This document shows, piece by piece, positions 27,529-35,727 of a DNA stretch of 59,903 nucleotides; position 1 is the first letter of the stretch, and each line of letters opens with the position of its first letter. Source of the DNA: Hyphomicrobiales bacterium (GTDB taxonomy: Bacteria > Pseudomonadota > Alphaproteobacteria > Rhizobiales > Rhizobiaceae). The stretch is taken from positions 1-59,903 of the forward strand of contig UCCS01000013.1 of assembly GCA_900470965.1 (NCBI GenBank), given 5' to 3'. A model generated the notes under the pieces. The model was not told the DNA's origin. It saw nothing but the letters and a program-made list of their open reading frames with translations, and did no database searches. The translations under genes and the position numbers were made by a program.

Positions 27529-28374
27529 CTACGCGGCGTCGAGGAATGTCGCCACGTGTGTCACGAACAGCTCCGGGTATTGATACTGCGAGCCGTGGTT
27601 GCTGTCGGGGTAGAGGATGAGCTGCGCCTCAGGAATGTTCTGCTGCAGGATGTAGGAGTTGACCGAGTAGATGATGACATCGTTGCTGCCGTTGACGACC
27701 AGCGTCGGTTGCTTGATGGCATTGAGGTACGCATACGGGTTCTCGCGCGGCGCGCCCCACTTGCCGAGGGCCTCGATCTGAGCCGGAGCGACCTGCTCGC
27801 TGACCTCCGGATCGCGGCCTTCGCTACGGAGGCGGAAACGCTTCAGGAACTCGCGACCAGCGGCCTGGCTCTTTTCGGACGGGGTGAAGAACACGCCTAG
27901 CCAGAGGTCGTCAGGGTTTTCGTACGAGGCGCCAAAAATCGCCTGGGCTTCGGGCGTCAAGGTAGCCATGCCCTCGCCGCTGCGGGGACCTGTGCCGACG
28001 AGCACAAGCTTGCGAACCAGATCAGGGGCGGCAAGTGCGATTTCCTGTGCGATCAGGCCGCCCAGTGAAAAGCCGAGAACATCGACCTTGGTCAGCCCGA
28101 TTGCTTTGATGAAAGCCACTGCATGCGCTGCCATCCCTTCGATGGTTGTCGGAACTTCGCCGGAGGTGCTGGAGATTCCGGCGTTGTTGAAGAGGATTAC
28201 TTCGCGGTTCTGCGCGAGGCCATCCGTTACCAGCGGGTCCCAGTGGTCCATCGTGCCAGTGAAGTGCATGTTCAGGACGAGCGGCACGCCGCCTGTTCTT
28301 CCGAAGCGACGATAGGCAAACTTGATGCCGTTTGCTTCGATGAATTGAGTCTGCGCGGTCTGATGGTTCGTCAT
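27529..28374 (-). CDS. Alpha/beta hydrolase (hydrolase-1)
   Basis: A 281-residue alpha/beta-fold hydrolase. The nucleophile elbow is GFSLGG (Ser about 103), with an oxyanion-side HFTG motif near residue 37 and the catalytic His in SNHGSQYQYPE (about 263). The relatives are putative esterases or C-C hydrolases, and some proteins with the HFTGTMDHWDP start are called non-haem chloroperoxidases. It is paralogous to hydrolase-2 (50830) along its whole length. Operator copy D lies 148 nt upstream. It heads a leftward run with SDR-2, MFS and cupin genes and is divergent from LysR-1. Confidence 0.92.
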   Translation of the reverse strand: MTNHQTAQTQFIEANGIKFAYRRFGRTGGVPLVLNMHFTGTMDHWDPLVTDGLAQNREVILFNNAGISSTSGEVPTTIEGMAAHAVAFIKAIGLTKVDVLGFSLGGLIAQEIALAAPDLVRKLVLVGTGPRSGEGMATLTPEAQAIFGASYENPDDLWLGVFFTPSEKSQAAGREFLKRFRLRSEGRDPEVSEQVAPAQIEALGKWGAPRENPYAYLNAIKQPTLVVNGSNDVIIYSVNSYILQQNIPEAQLILYPDSNHGSQYQYPELFVTHVATFLDAA

Positions 28375-28522
28375 CGATAATGTCCCTTTAGGTGAGTTGG
28401 TAAGAAAAGCCTGTCGTCATGTTCGGTCGACAGTGGCTTCCGATCCTGACCCCGCGGCGTGTGCCACTAGCTGTCTCTCGTCGCCTCCGTTGCCAATCGG
28501 TGTAGGCTCCTTTCGCGCTGTT

Positions 28523-28563
28523 GAAAAAGACTTTGCAAGTTGGTAGACATGCCTGCCAGGCAT
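28523..28563 (-). promoter_or_regulatory. 41-bp bipartite operator, copy D (hydrolase-1 / LysR-1)
   Basis: On the minus strand: ATGCCT-GGC-AGGCAT (perfect arms), CCAAC and AAAGTCTTT at the fixed spacing, 148 nt upstream of hydrolase-1. The inverted-repeat half ends only 12 nt before the LysR-1 start, so a protein bound there would also cover the LysR-1 ribosome site. Confidence 0.75.
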
Positions 28564-28575
28564 GGGAGTCCGCGT

Positions 28576-29466
28576 ATGGAACTTAGGCATCTTCGATATT
28601 TCGTGGCCGTTGCCGAGGAAGGGAGCCTCACGTTGGCGGCCGAAAGGCGCCTTCATACGGCCCAGCCGTCGCTGTCGAGGCAAATCCGCGATCTCGAGTA
28701 CGAGGTCGGCGTGCCACTGCTCTCGCGCAGCGCAAAAGGTATTGACCTCACGCCAGCAGGTCGGGCTTTCCTCGATCACGCGCGCCAGGCGATAGCCGAG
28801 GCGGAGGCCGCTGTGGAGGCGGCAAGGCGCGCAGCAAAGCCTGACAAGCCCGTATTTTCGATGGGCTTCCTCACCGGAATGGAGGTTGATTGGCTTCCAG
28901 TTGCCTCGCGGATTCTCCGCGACGAACTTCCCAACATAGAAATCCGCGTGGTTAGCCAATATTCCCCACAACTCGCGGACGACTTGCACAGGGGCAAGCT
29001 CGACGTCGCCTTCTTGCGCGCCGAGGAGAAGGCGAACGTCGAATATCAAAAGGTTGCCAGCGAGCCGCTGGTTGTCATGCTTCCCAGCGATCATCGCCTC
29101 GCAACCCATGATGAAATCGACCCGCGGGAGCTTGTCGGCGAAATCTTCATAGGCATGTCCGACATCGCGCATGTGTTGCGGGACGTTATCAATCGCTATT
29201 TCGAAAGGGTCGGCATACAGCTTAAGCCCACGCACGTGATCGAAAACTTTGCGATGGCGATCTCGCTCGTCGCATCTACGCGGGGAGTCTGTCTGCTTCC
29301 GGCGTACGCGGAGAACTTCCTCTCGTGGTCGGTCGTTAGTCGCCCCCTGAAGGGAGAGATCCCGACCATCGATCTTATGCTGGGGTACAACACGCTGAAC
29401 ACGTCGCCTCTGCTGAAGCTGTTCCTGGCGCGAATGGAGAACCATCGGAGCGAAGTTGGCGACTAG
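28576..29466 (+). CDS. LysR-family transcriptional regulator (LysR-1)
   Basis: A 296-residue LTTR. The N-terminal winged helix (about 1-60) reads MELRHLRYFVAVAEEGSLTLAAERR, followed by QPSLSRQIRDLEYEVGVPLL. The C-terminal effector-binding domain runs from about 90 and includes GFLTGMEVDWLP. ATG 28576 follows GGGAG, and the frame upstream is promoter, including operator copy D. LTTRs usually control the divergent gene, here hydrolase-1 and its run. The effector is unknown. Confidence 0.93.
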   Translation: MELRHLRYFVAVAEEGSLTLAAERRLHTAQPSLSRQIRDLEYEVGVPLLSRSAKGIDLTPAGRAFLDHARQAIAEAEAAVEAARRAAKPDKPVFSMGFLTGMEVDWLPVASRILRDELPNIEIRVVSQYSPQLADDLHRGKLDVAFLRAEEKANVEYQKVASEPLVVMLPSDHRLATHDEIDPRELVGEIFIGMSDIAHVLRDVINRYFERVGIQLKPTHVIENFAMAISLVASTRGVCLLPAYAENFLSWSVVSRPLKGEIPTIDLMLGYNTLNTSPLLKLFLARMENHRSEVGD

Positions 29467-29551
29467 GCGGCCCTCCGTCGTCTGCACTGTGCTGTTCATG
29501 GCTCTCAGCGTCCTCGTAACTGCGCTTCCGGCGCTTGCAGGTGATCGCTGA

Positions 29552-29594
29552 CCGCTCCCCGCCCTGTGGGAGATTATGACGCGGCGGGGAGCGG
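29552..29594. terminator. Hairpin after LysR-1
   Basis: CCGCTCCCCGCC pairs perfectly with GGCGGGGAGCGG (12-bp stem, 19-nt loop), between convergent LysR-1 and the VOC gene. It may serve both. Confidence 0.65.
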
Positions 29595-29736
29595 CGGGCC
29601 ATGATCGTGGGAGGGGCGCGACCATGACTGTGTCTGGTTATGCGCACTCAGAAGACCATGAGGGTCGTGTTCGTTATTGGATCATACTTGCCGTTTTGGT
29701 CTGATCCTGCGGAAAAGCCGCCAGCGGAAAACGGCG

Positions 29737-30654
29737 TTAGTCTTGAGCGCCAGCTAGGCGACGCTCAATACGGGAGCGTTGCGGCTCCAGCCAAGGCGGT
29801 AGCGCGAGGCCGTTGTCTCCGGCGGGTCTGTCGCTGGCTTCAATGCCGAAAGTGTCGGCGACCATGCCGAGACGGATGCCGCCTGGAATTTCGAAGTAGA
29901 TGGCGGAAAAATAGTAGCGGTCCAAGACAGGCGTCACATCCAGACCCAAGGCCACGGCCCGATCCCTGTATTGCTGTAGATCTGCGACCTCGCCTACGTT
30001 GAAGGCAAGGTGGGTAGCTACCCCCGCACCTCTTTTCCCTGCGCGATGACCGGGCGCGGACAGCAAGTCAAGTATCGGGCTTCCCATGTAGGTTGAGTCA
30101 CTAAACCGGGTCACCGCTCCCTCTCGCTCTTCGCGGTTGAAGCCTAGAAGATTTGCGATGAAGCGGGCGGTAAGCTCGTATCCTTGGAGCTGCAGCTCTA
30201 TCGACCGCAGCGCGCCCAGGCGCATCTGCTGCCCTTGTGTGTACGTAGGTGCATCTCGGTCATATTCGACCAAGCAGATGGGCAGACCGTCAGGATCGGA
30301 AAAGCACAGGCATCGTTCGCCGAAACTCGACGCGAACCCAGCCATCCGGACTCCCCAGCTACGCAACCGTTCAGACCATTGTTCCAGCGTGCTGGCGTGG
30401 ACCTGGAAGACGAGGTTGCTGATCTGTCCGGTGCCTTGAACACCCCGAGGTGCCTTAGGATCGACGAGAAACGTCATGAGAGACGCCGAGCTAGTTTCCA
30501 CGCCGCAGAACTGGATCTCGAGCATTGTCAGCTCGTCGTAGTTCACCGTTCGACGAAGGAGCCTCATGCCCAAGCCGAGTGTGTAGAAGCTCGTCGTCCG
30601 CTCTTCGTTAGAGCAGACCGCTGTGACGTGGTGAAAACCCAGCTGTCCTGTCAT
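29737..30654 (-). CDS. VOC-family ring-cleaving dioxygenase
   Basis: A 305-residue two-module vicinal-oxygen-chelate protein resembling LinE/PcpA and MhqO-type hydroquinone dioxygenases. Metal ligands are visible: His in GFHHVTA (about 8), a second His in GVATHLAFNV, and Glu in IYFEIPGGIRLGMVAD. That is the two-His-one-carboxylate set of Fe(II) extradiol or hydroquinone-cleaving enzymes. ATG 30654 is preferred to the 30708 start by fit to family N-termini, but the ribosome site is weak. Reaction: opening of hydroquinone-type rings, inferred from family. It is divergent from the DUF427 gene. Confidence 0.87.
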   Translation of the reverse strand: MTGQLGFHHVTAVCSNEERTTSFYTLGLGMRLLRRTVNYDELTMLEIQFCGVETSSASLMTFLVDPKAPRGVQGTGQISNLVFQVHASTLEQWSERLRSWGVRMAGFASSFGERCLCFSDPDGLPICLVEYDRDAPTYTQGQQMRLGALRSIELQLQGYELTARFIANLLGFNREEREGAVTRFSDSTYMGSPILDLLSAPGHRAGKRGAGVATHLAFNVGEVADLQQYRDRAVALGLDVTPVLDRYYFSAIYFEIPGGIRLGMVADTFGIEASDRPAGDNGLALPPWLEPQRSRIERRLAGAQD

Positions 30655-30822
30655 TCTGAAGGTAACCCCGCGGTGCGTACCGGAAGTAAGGATTACCACG
30701 GCGTGCAAGTTTGCGGCGACGCCACCAATTCATCTGGAAAAATTTACGCCGTGATTGTTCTACGCGAACACGATTGTTCAATAGCCTCGCACCATTGGCA
30801 GGCGATCACTCCAAAAGAAGGG

Positions 30823-30863
30823 ATGCCTCACAGGCATGTCGACCAACCAACGAAGTCTTTCCG
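30823..30863 (+). promoter_or_regulatory. 41-bp bipartite operator, copy C (DUF427 promoter)
   Basis: ATGCCT-CAC-AGGCAT (perfect arms), CCAAC and AAGTCTTTCC at the fixed spacing; 59 nt before the DUF427 start. Confidence 0.75.
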
Positions 30864-30922
30864 CTCTCCTTTTGACCGCCCTATGGTGCGGTCCGATCCA
30901 GTCACAACAACGGAGCAAGCAC

Positions 30923-31309
30923 ATGGCCGAGCAGCAGGCGACAAGGACGATCAAGATCCCCGGTCCGGATCATCCGATCACCATCGAACGGAGCAGTTCG
31001 CGCGTGGTTGTCAAAGTCGCGGGTGAAACGATTGCCGACAGCAGAGACGTTCTCGTTCTCAAGGAGGCGAGCTATGGTCCCGTCTTCTACATTCCCCGCG
31101 AGGACGTCGACATGTCGATGCTCCAGAGAACCGATCATTCGACCTACTGCCCGTACAAGGGCGAATGCGCCTACTTCTCAATCCCCGCAGGTGGCGAGCG
31201 ATCCACGAACGCGGTCTGGACCTACGAAAGCCCTTACGAGGCAGTCGAGAAAATCGGCGGGCACGTGGCATTCTATCCAGACCGCGTGGACTCTATAGAG
31301 GCGATCTAA
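30923..31309 (+). CDS. DUF427-domain protein
   Basis: A 128-residue DUF427 protein with the family's conserved HSTYCPYKGECAYF and VWTYESPYEA segments. Biochemical function of the family is not established. ATG 30923 follows GGAG. The frame is open to 30836 but that part overlaps operator copy C and is promoter. It is followed by a hairpin (31318-31342), so it is probably monocistronic. Confidence 0.9.
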   Translation: MAEQQATRTIKIPGPDHPITIERSSSRVVVKVAGETIADSRDVLVLKEASYGPVFYIPREDVDMSMLQRTDHSTYCPYKGECAYFSIPAGGERSTNAVWTYESPYEAVEKIGGHVAFYPDRVDSIEAI

Positions 31310-31317
31310 GGCGTGCG

Positions 31318-31342
31318 GGGCTGGGATACACGGACCCAGCCC
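31318..31342 (+). terminator. Hairpin after DUF427
   Basis: GGGCTGGG and CCCAGCCC arms enclose a 9-nt loop, 8 nt after the stop. There is no strong T run. Confidence 0.55.
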
Positions 31343-31509
31343 GCTCACTTGATCCATTCAAAGGCCGACTATCGGCCGAATTTGCACGGTCCGTCTAAGC
31401 CGCGCTGACAATCTTCAATACAGGCTGAGGCTACCCGCCCACCTTTGCCTCGACAATTCACGATGCCTTTGCGGGCTGATGCAGCTACGGCTGGAAAATG
31501 GAGTTTGAG

Positions 31510-31908
31510 ATGACGACCCCAGAAGAAAACAAGGCACTTGTGCTCAAGGCATTCGACACGCTGTTTAACAAGCGGGACTACGACGCGGCATGGGACTTTT
31601 GGTCTGATAGCTACATTCAGCACAGCGCCCACATCAAGCCAGGCCGGGAAGGCCTGTTTGAATTGATCCAGTCTGCCCCGGATACCCTGAAGTACGAGCA
31701 TCAAGTCATTCTGGCGGAGGGCGACTACGTCATCGTCCACGGTAGGTTCACGGGCAATGGACGAGGCGTCGCCTGGGTCGCAGCCGACATCGTGCGGATC
31801 GAGCACGGCAAGCTGGCCGAGCACTGGGATGTTCTCCAAGACGAGGTAACACGCGCTGACTCACAAAGCGGCAACCCGATGTTCGGGGAATCCTTTCCTG
31901 AGGACTGA
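31510..31908 (+). CDS. SnoaL/NTF2-like protein
   Basis: A 132-residue SnoaL-like (nuclear transport factor 2 fold) protein: VLKAFDTLFNKRDYDAAWDFWSDSYIQHSAHIKPGREGL, VHGRFTGNG and IVRIEHGKLAEHWDVLQDE are typical. Members include isomerases, cyclases and uncharacterised stress proteins; the activity is not predictable. ATG 31510 follows GGAG by 6 nt; the in-frame ATG at 31498 contains that ribosome site. It is followed by a decayed region. Confidence 0.9.
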   Translation: MTTPEENKALVLKAFDTLFNKRDYDAAWDFWSDSYIQHSAHIKPGREGLFELIQSAPDTLKYEHQVILAEGDYVIVHGRFTGNGRGVAWVAADIVRIEHGKLAEHWDVLQDEVTRADSQSGNPMFGESFPED

Positions 31909-32044
31909 TATGGCACCCACACCTCGGCCTTCGGTCGGTCGCGCACAGCGTTCGGCATGATTGACGCATGGTAGGCGGCAAAACTCGTTGCAGGCGACCG
32001 TCACGAATATCCAAAAAGGCTGGTTTGAGACAATACAGCGCAGA

Positions 32045-32745
32045 TCAGGAAGTTAGGCTCGCGGCTCCACCTATGGCCGAATAGACGGCTACCAGGAGTC
32101 CGCGATGCCTCTCGCCAAGCTTTATCTTTCTGACGGTTGCCCATCCGGGCGGCTCGAACGCTGCGGCCGTAAGATTCGCGATCGAGTTGCCGTCCGCCAC
32201 GACGATGTCACGGACGCCAGGCACAGCCTTCGCCGCAGCCGCGTTGTATGACTTCAGCTTTCCGCCTTTCATAGGCGATAGCGCAAGCGTGCCTATCTTC
32301 ATCGATGCCGAACTGCGCGCTGCCATTCACCTTGGCTGGGGTATCCAGTCTCTTGTGACTCTTGCCGACAAGACGAAAGTCCTTCGGGTCCTTGAGAGGT
32401 CCCGTGGTCGGCACTGGCTGCCATACCGCCTCGGTGGCGAGTTCTCCGTAGGCTAGGAAACAGCCGCTGGCGTCGTGATGTACAACGCCACGTTCTGCTC
32501 TGCACTCCCCGGGCTTCACCGCCCATTTGGAAGCGGCGGCGGCCACAAGCATGATACGGGCTGCCGCACCTGCTTCGCGGAGACGTTTCCAGTCGGCGCG
32601 GGTGGAGAGCGATCCCCCGTTGCCTAGAAAAGGGTCGATATATTTCATGTCTGGTGGCGCCGGCTCGACGACGATCTGGTCGAGATCCAGGTTGAGTTCT
32701 TCGCAGACAAGCATGGAGCTGGACGTGTAGATTCCTCCGCAGAAC
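32045..32745 (-). pseudogene. Molybdopterin-binding dehydrogenase fragment (IorB/xanthine dehydrogenase-like)
   Basis: Two minus-strand frames carry consecutive parts of the large subunit of an isoquinoline 1-oxidoreductase/xanthine dehydrogenase-type enzyme. The first (about 32745-32305) has SSMLVCEELNLDLDQIVVE, GAAARIMLVAAAASKWAVKP and PLKDPKDFRLVGKSHKRLD. The second (about 32305-32045) continues with KIGTLALSPMKGGKLKSY and AKAVPGVRDIVV. The frame change near 32300 and the loss of both ends (no Mo-cofactor C-terminal domains, no 2Fe-2S subunit) mark it as a remnant. It overlaps the promoter-less edge of the following MFS gene. Confidence 0.85.
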
Positions 32746-32799
32746 AAAACCAGCAGAAAACCATCGCGTGAAGAGGCATCACTTCGGCGATGGGCGCCG

Positions 32800-34014
32800 T
32801 CAATGCGTCGCAGGAGAGTTCCCTCTAATCGCGACCGCAACGCTCGCAAAAACTACCATGCCCCCAGCACCGAGAGCGGCCACTGCCAACAGCGACGTCT
32901 GAGCCCCCCATTCCTTCCTAGCCAGCGCGAAGACGAACGGCGCTGTCGCTCCAAGGGTCACCCGTGCCGCGGTCATTTTCCCCGTGACCGCTCCGTAACC
33001 ATCACTACCGAAGAGGAACAGCGGCACGCTGCCTTGAGTGATTGAGTTAATTCCCGATCCCAGGCCGAGACATATAGCAAAGGCGACCGCCCCCGGTAGC
33101 CAGTGCCCACTCATTCCCGGAATGATGGTTCCAATCATCATCAGCGCGGCGGAGACCGATGCAAGAGCTGGTGGAGACAGTCGGGATCCTAAGAACATAT
33201 TGAACAATCGGCTAAGTACCTGGGACACGCCGAATAAGATACTAGCCACGTACGCGGCCTGACCAAACCCAAGGTCGCTGAGCATTGGAACGATGTGCGA
33301 GAGGATCGCTCCTGACACGAAGGCCAATGCCGCAAACGCTCCCGACACGGCGATCATTGCGGCGCGGCGCCATACCAACGGTATTGCACCCACCACGTTC
33401 GCTTTTGCCAGTCGGGAGCTGGGAACGCGCGCCATGCACTTTCTAACGAGCCACAAATGCGTCGGCGTGCAGACAACCAGGTTGAGAGCAGCGAAGGCAA
33501 GGTAGACCCCGCGCCACGTAAGGTACTCCATCAAAGCAGCGGACAGCGGCCAGAAGATCGCGGAAGCGCCCGCCCCGATCAGCGTAAGATGGTTCATACC
33601 TCGCGGCGACGCTAGGGGATCCCACTCTACCAGGACCGCGAACGCCGCTTGGTACTGAACCATGCCCGACGCCATTTCGACTAGAACGAGAGTGACGGCG
33701 AACACGACGAAGGATGGCGCCCCGGCACAGGTAGCGAGCGTCAGCGCCGAGAGCACGGAACCGACAGCGAGTACGGTTGCTGCACCGATCCGGTCGATCT
33801 GACGTCCTATTACCGGAGCCGACAGACCACCCACAAAGAGCGCTGCGGAGAAGATCCCAAAGACCTGCTCCACCGTGACGTCCATGTCCCTGGCAATCGC
33901 GGGCGCGAGGACCGAATATGAGTAGAAGAGTGTGCCGTAACCGATGATCTGGGTGAGGCCGAGCGCCAACACGATAGAGACAGGGATAGGGATTGATGGG
34001 TCGCCTTCAGACAT
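32800..34014 (-). CDS. MFS transporter (monocarboxylate/OFA-like)
   Basis: A 404-residue 12-helix major facilitator, starting ALGLTQIIGYGTLFYSYSVLAPAIARDMDV. The acidic-residue-poor first helix and PVIGRQIDRIGAATVLAVGS loop resemble the oxalate/formate or monocarboxylate branch. Direction and substrate are unknown. The ribosome site is weak. The stop abuts the dehydrogenase remnant. Confidence 0.87.
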   Translation of the reverse strand: MSEGDPSIPIPVSIVLALGLTQIIGYGTLFYSYSVLAPAIARDMDVTVEQVFGIFSAALFVGGLSAPVIGRQIDRIGAATVLAVGSVLSALTLATCAGAPSFVVFAVTLVLVEMASGMVQYQAAFAVLVEWDPLASPRGMNHLTLIGAGASAIFWPLSAALMEYLTWRGVYLAFAALNLVVCTPTHLWLVRKCMARVPSSRLAKANVVGAIPLVWRRAAMIAVSGAFAALAFVSGAILSHIVPMLSDLGFGQAAYVASILFGVSQVLSRLFNMFLGSRLSPPALASVSAALMMIGTIIPGMSGHWLPGAVAFAICLGLGSGINSITQGSVPLFLFGSDGYGAVTGKMTAARVTLGATAPFVFALARKEWGAQTSLLAVAALGAGGMVVFASVAVAIRGNSPATH

Positions 34015-34130
34015 GCGGAACGCGCTTTAAAGGGCCGCAATAGTGCTCGTCATCCCTCAGCCTAACGAAAGCAGGAGAGCGGCTGGTAGGGCAGTCAACG
34101 ATCTCCAAAGCTCGGATGAGATGCATGTCT

Positions 34131-34514
34131 TCAGCCCGCTCGGCGCCTTGGCCAGTCCGCAGTCAACATCTCATTGAGACGATCGGACAACTCAGCGAAT
34201 GCATAGGGCTTGCCGATGGATCGGACCGCCTTCGGGAGGTCGCAACTCGGATCCGTCCCCGCGTCGAACGCGACAATCATCTTCTTGTCGGGCCAATGCT
34301 CCGTAATGAAATCCAATCCATCGGTCTGATCCGAAATGACGGCGTCGCCAATCACTATCTCGATCTGCGGATAGGTCGCGAGCATATACTCGGCATCCCT
34401 GGCATTGCCTGCCTCCACGGCATTAAATCCGCCGTCGAAAAGCTGCGCGATCAGGATCGCCCGAACAAGAATTTCATCCTCGATCACAAGGATAAGTGGA
34501 CGATCGAGTTTCAT
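34131..34514 (-). CDS. Single-domain response regulator receiver
   Basis: A 127-residue stand-alone receiver. The acidic pocket is VIEDE (about 10-14), the likely phospho-acceptor is Asp57 (IVIGDAVI) and Lys lies in SIGKPYAF. The stretch after Asp57 (SDQTDGLDF) departs from the usual MP-x-x-DG sequence. No kinase or output domain is adjacent. The first 4 bp overlap a possible upstream small ORF. It may feed a phosphorelay elsewhere. Confidence 0.85.
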   Translation of the reverse strand: MKLDRPLILVIEDEILVRAILIAQLFDGGFNAVEAGNARDAEYMLATYPQIEIVIGDAVISDQTDGLDFITEHWPDKKMIVAFDAGTDPSCDLPKAVRSIGKPYAFAELSDRLNEMLTADWPRRRAG

Positions 34515-34693
34515 GCCGCAACCTCAATGTCGATAAGTGTGCAGCCGATGATGTAGGTGCGGCCTCCGAGCATCGCATGAGCGGATGATGTCGCGCGTTG
34601 AAGAAACGACGCAGTTTTTGAAGAAATATCTAGCGTTATGTTCGGTCGAGCCGATGTAACGGCTGCGCCACGCTCGTCGGCGGCGTCGCGCAT
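34511..34693 (-). CDS. Possible small ORF upstream of the receiver
   Basis: A 60-codon frame with an ATGA overlap to the receiver gene, which would allow coupling. There is no clear ribosome site, no recognised domain, and the start is uncertain. It is retained only because of the overlap. Confidence 0.25.
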   Translation of the reverse strand: MRDAADERGAAVTSARPNITLDISSKTASFLQRATSSAHAMLGGRTYIIGCTLIDIEVAA

Positions 34694-34949
34694 ATTGCAG
34701 CAGTTGGGGAGACGCCTTGGAGGATCGGGTGGCCGAGGGAGGCTAGATCGACGCTGGAGTCTGGCCTTAGTGTTGTTGCATGACGGTCATTGAAGGGAAT
34801 GGGAGCTGGAGATCGGTGCCCTGACGGCCGAGCTTCGAGACGTACAAAACCCCTCGTGGGCCGCGCCGACGATCATCAGCCGCGTTTTCGAAGTCCGGGG
34901 GCGAAGCCACTCCCATGTCGCCCCCGGACTCCGCGCCTGTGGATCCGGC
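34694..34949. other. Intergenic region before the receiver gene
   Basis: No gene recognised. It contains the SDR-3 terminator (34893-34929) and otherwise no recognisable features. Confidence 0.4.
34893..34929 (-). terminator. Terminator after SDR-3
   Basis: GTCCGGGGGCGA and TCGCCCCCGGAC form a perfect 12-bp stem with a 13-nt loop, 21 nt after the SDR-3 stop. Confidence 0.75.
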
Positions 34950-35708
34950 CTAAGCGGCCTTGTTGACACCCACAAGCATATCGTTGAATTGCCCCACGAA
35001 CCCGTGCTCTGTCGGACCCGGATTGTTACGCATCGGCTTGGCCCCTTCGACAAGGACCTCGGTGGTTGCGGTCTCTAGGGATACCATCGTCTGTTCGATG
35101 AAGTCGTCGAGGGGCATTGCACGTTCCTCCTCGCGGCTGTTCATAAGGTCCGTGCGTACCCACGGAGGTGCGATTTCGAGGACCTCGACTGATGAGTCTT
35201 TCAGCCTATAGCGTTGCGACATCGAGTAGGAATGAAGCGCAGCCTTCGTAGCCGAATATACTGCCGTTCCAGCGAGCGGCACGAATCCCAGGACCGACGA
35301 TACGTGAAGAATGGCCGAGGACGGCTGCGTCTTCAGGTGTTCGATGAACGCCGATGTTACCCGGATAGGTGCCAGTAGGTTGGTGGATACCGTCGAGACC
35401 AAGAGCTCCTCGGCAACTTCCCCATCGGCGTTGTCGGGCAACATGATACCAGCGTTGTTGATTACGACGTTGAGAGCGGGGTAGTCCCGTACGAGATTGG
35501 CAGCGACCTCTCGTATCTGGATAGGGTTTGTGACGTCCAAGCTGACGGCATCGATGCCTGGATTCGCGATAAGCGTCTCCTGGAGATTTTTCTTGCGGCG
35601 GCCCGAGATGATGACCTTGTTGCCGAGGTTGTGAAATGCCTCTGCAAGTCCTCGGCCGATGCCGGACCCTCCCCCGGTAATGAATATGGTATTTCCGGTG
35701 AGCTTCAT
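34950..35708 (-). CDS. SDR-family oxidoreductase, DltE-like (SDR-3)
   Basis: A 252-residue SDR with TGGGSGIG (about 10-17), NNAGIML, Ser in ILHVSSVLGF and catalytic YSATK. The sequence resembles DltE/YciK-type SDRs and is not close to SDR-1/2. ATG 35708 has AAGGAGATCGAA just upstream; the open frame to 35786 overlaps the MFS gene and is not used. It follows the MFS gene by 19 nt, forming a two-gene operon with a terminator. Confidence 0.92.
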   Translation of the reverse strand: MKLTGNTIFITGGGSGIGRGLAEAFHNLGNKVIISGRRKKNLQETLIANPGIDAVSLDVTNPIQIREVAANLVRDYPALNVVINNAGIMLPDNADGEVAEELLVSTVSTNLLAPIRVTSAFIEHLKTQPSSAILHVSSVLGFVPLAGTAVYSATKAALHSYSMSQRYRLKDSSVEVLEIAPPWVRTDLMNSREEERAMPLDDFIEQTMVSLETATTEVLVEGAKPMRNNPGPTEHGFVGQFNDMLVGVNKAA

Positions 35709-35727
35709 TTCGATCTCCTTAGATTTG

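Noticed and set aside
28417..29625. A 402-codon minus-strand frame opposite LysR-1
   Set aside because: Antisense shadow of a well-supported LysR gene; no recognisable domain.
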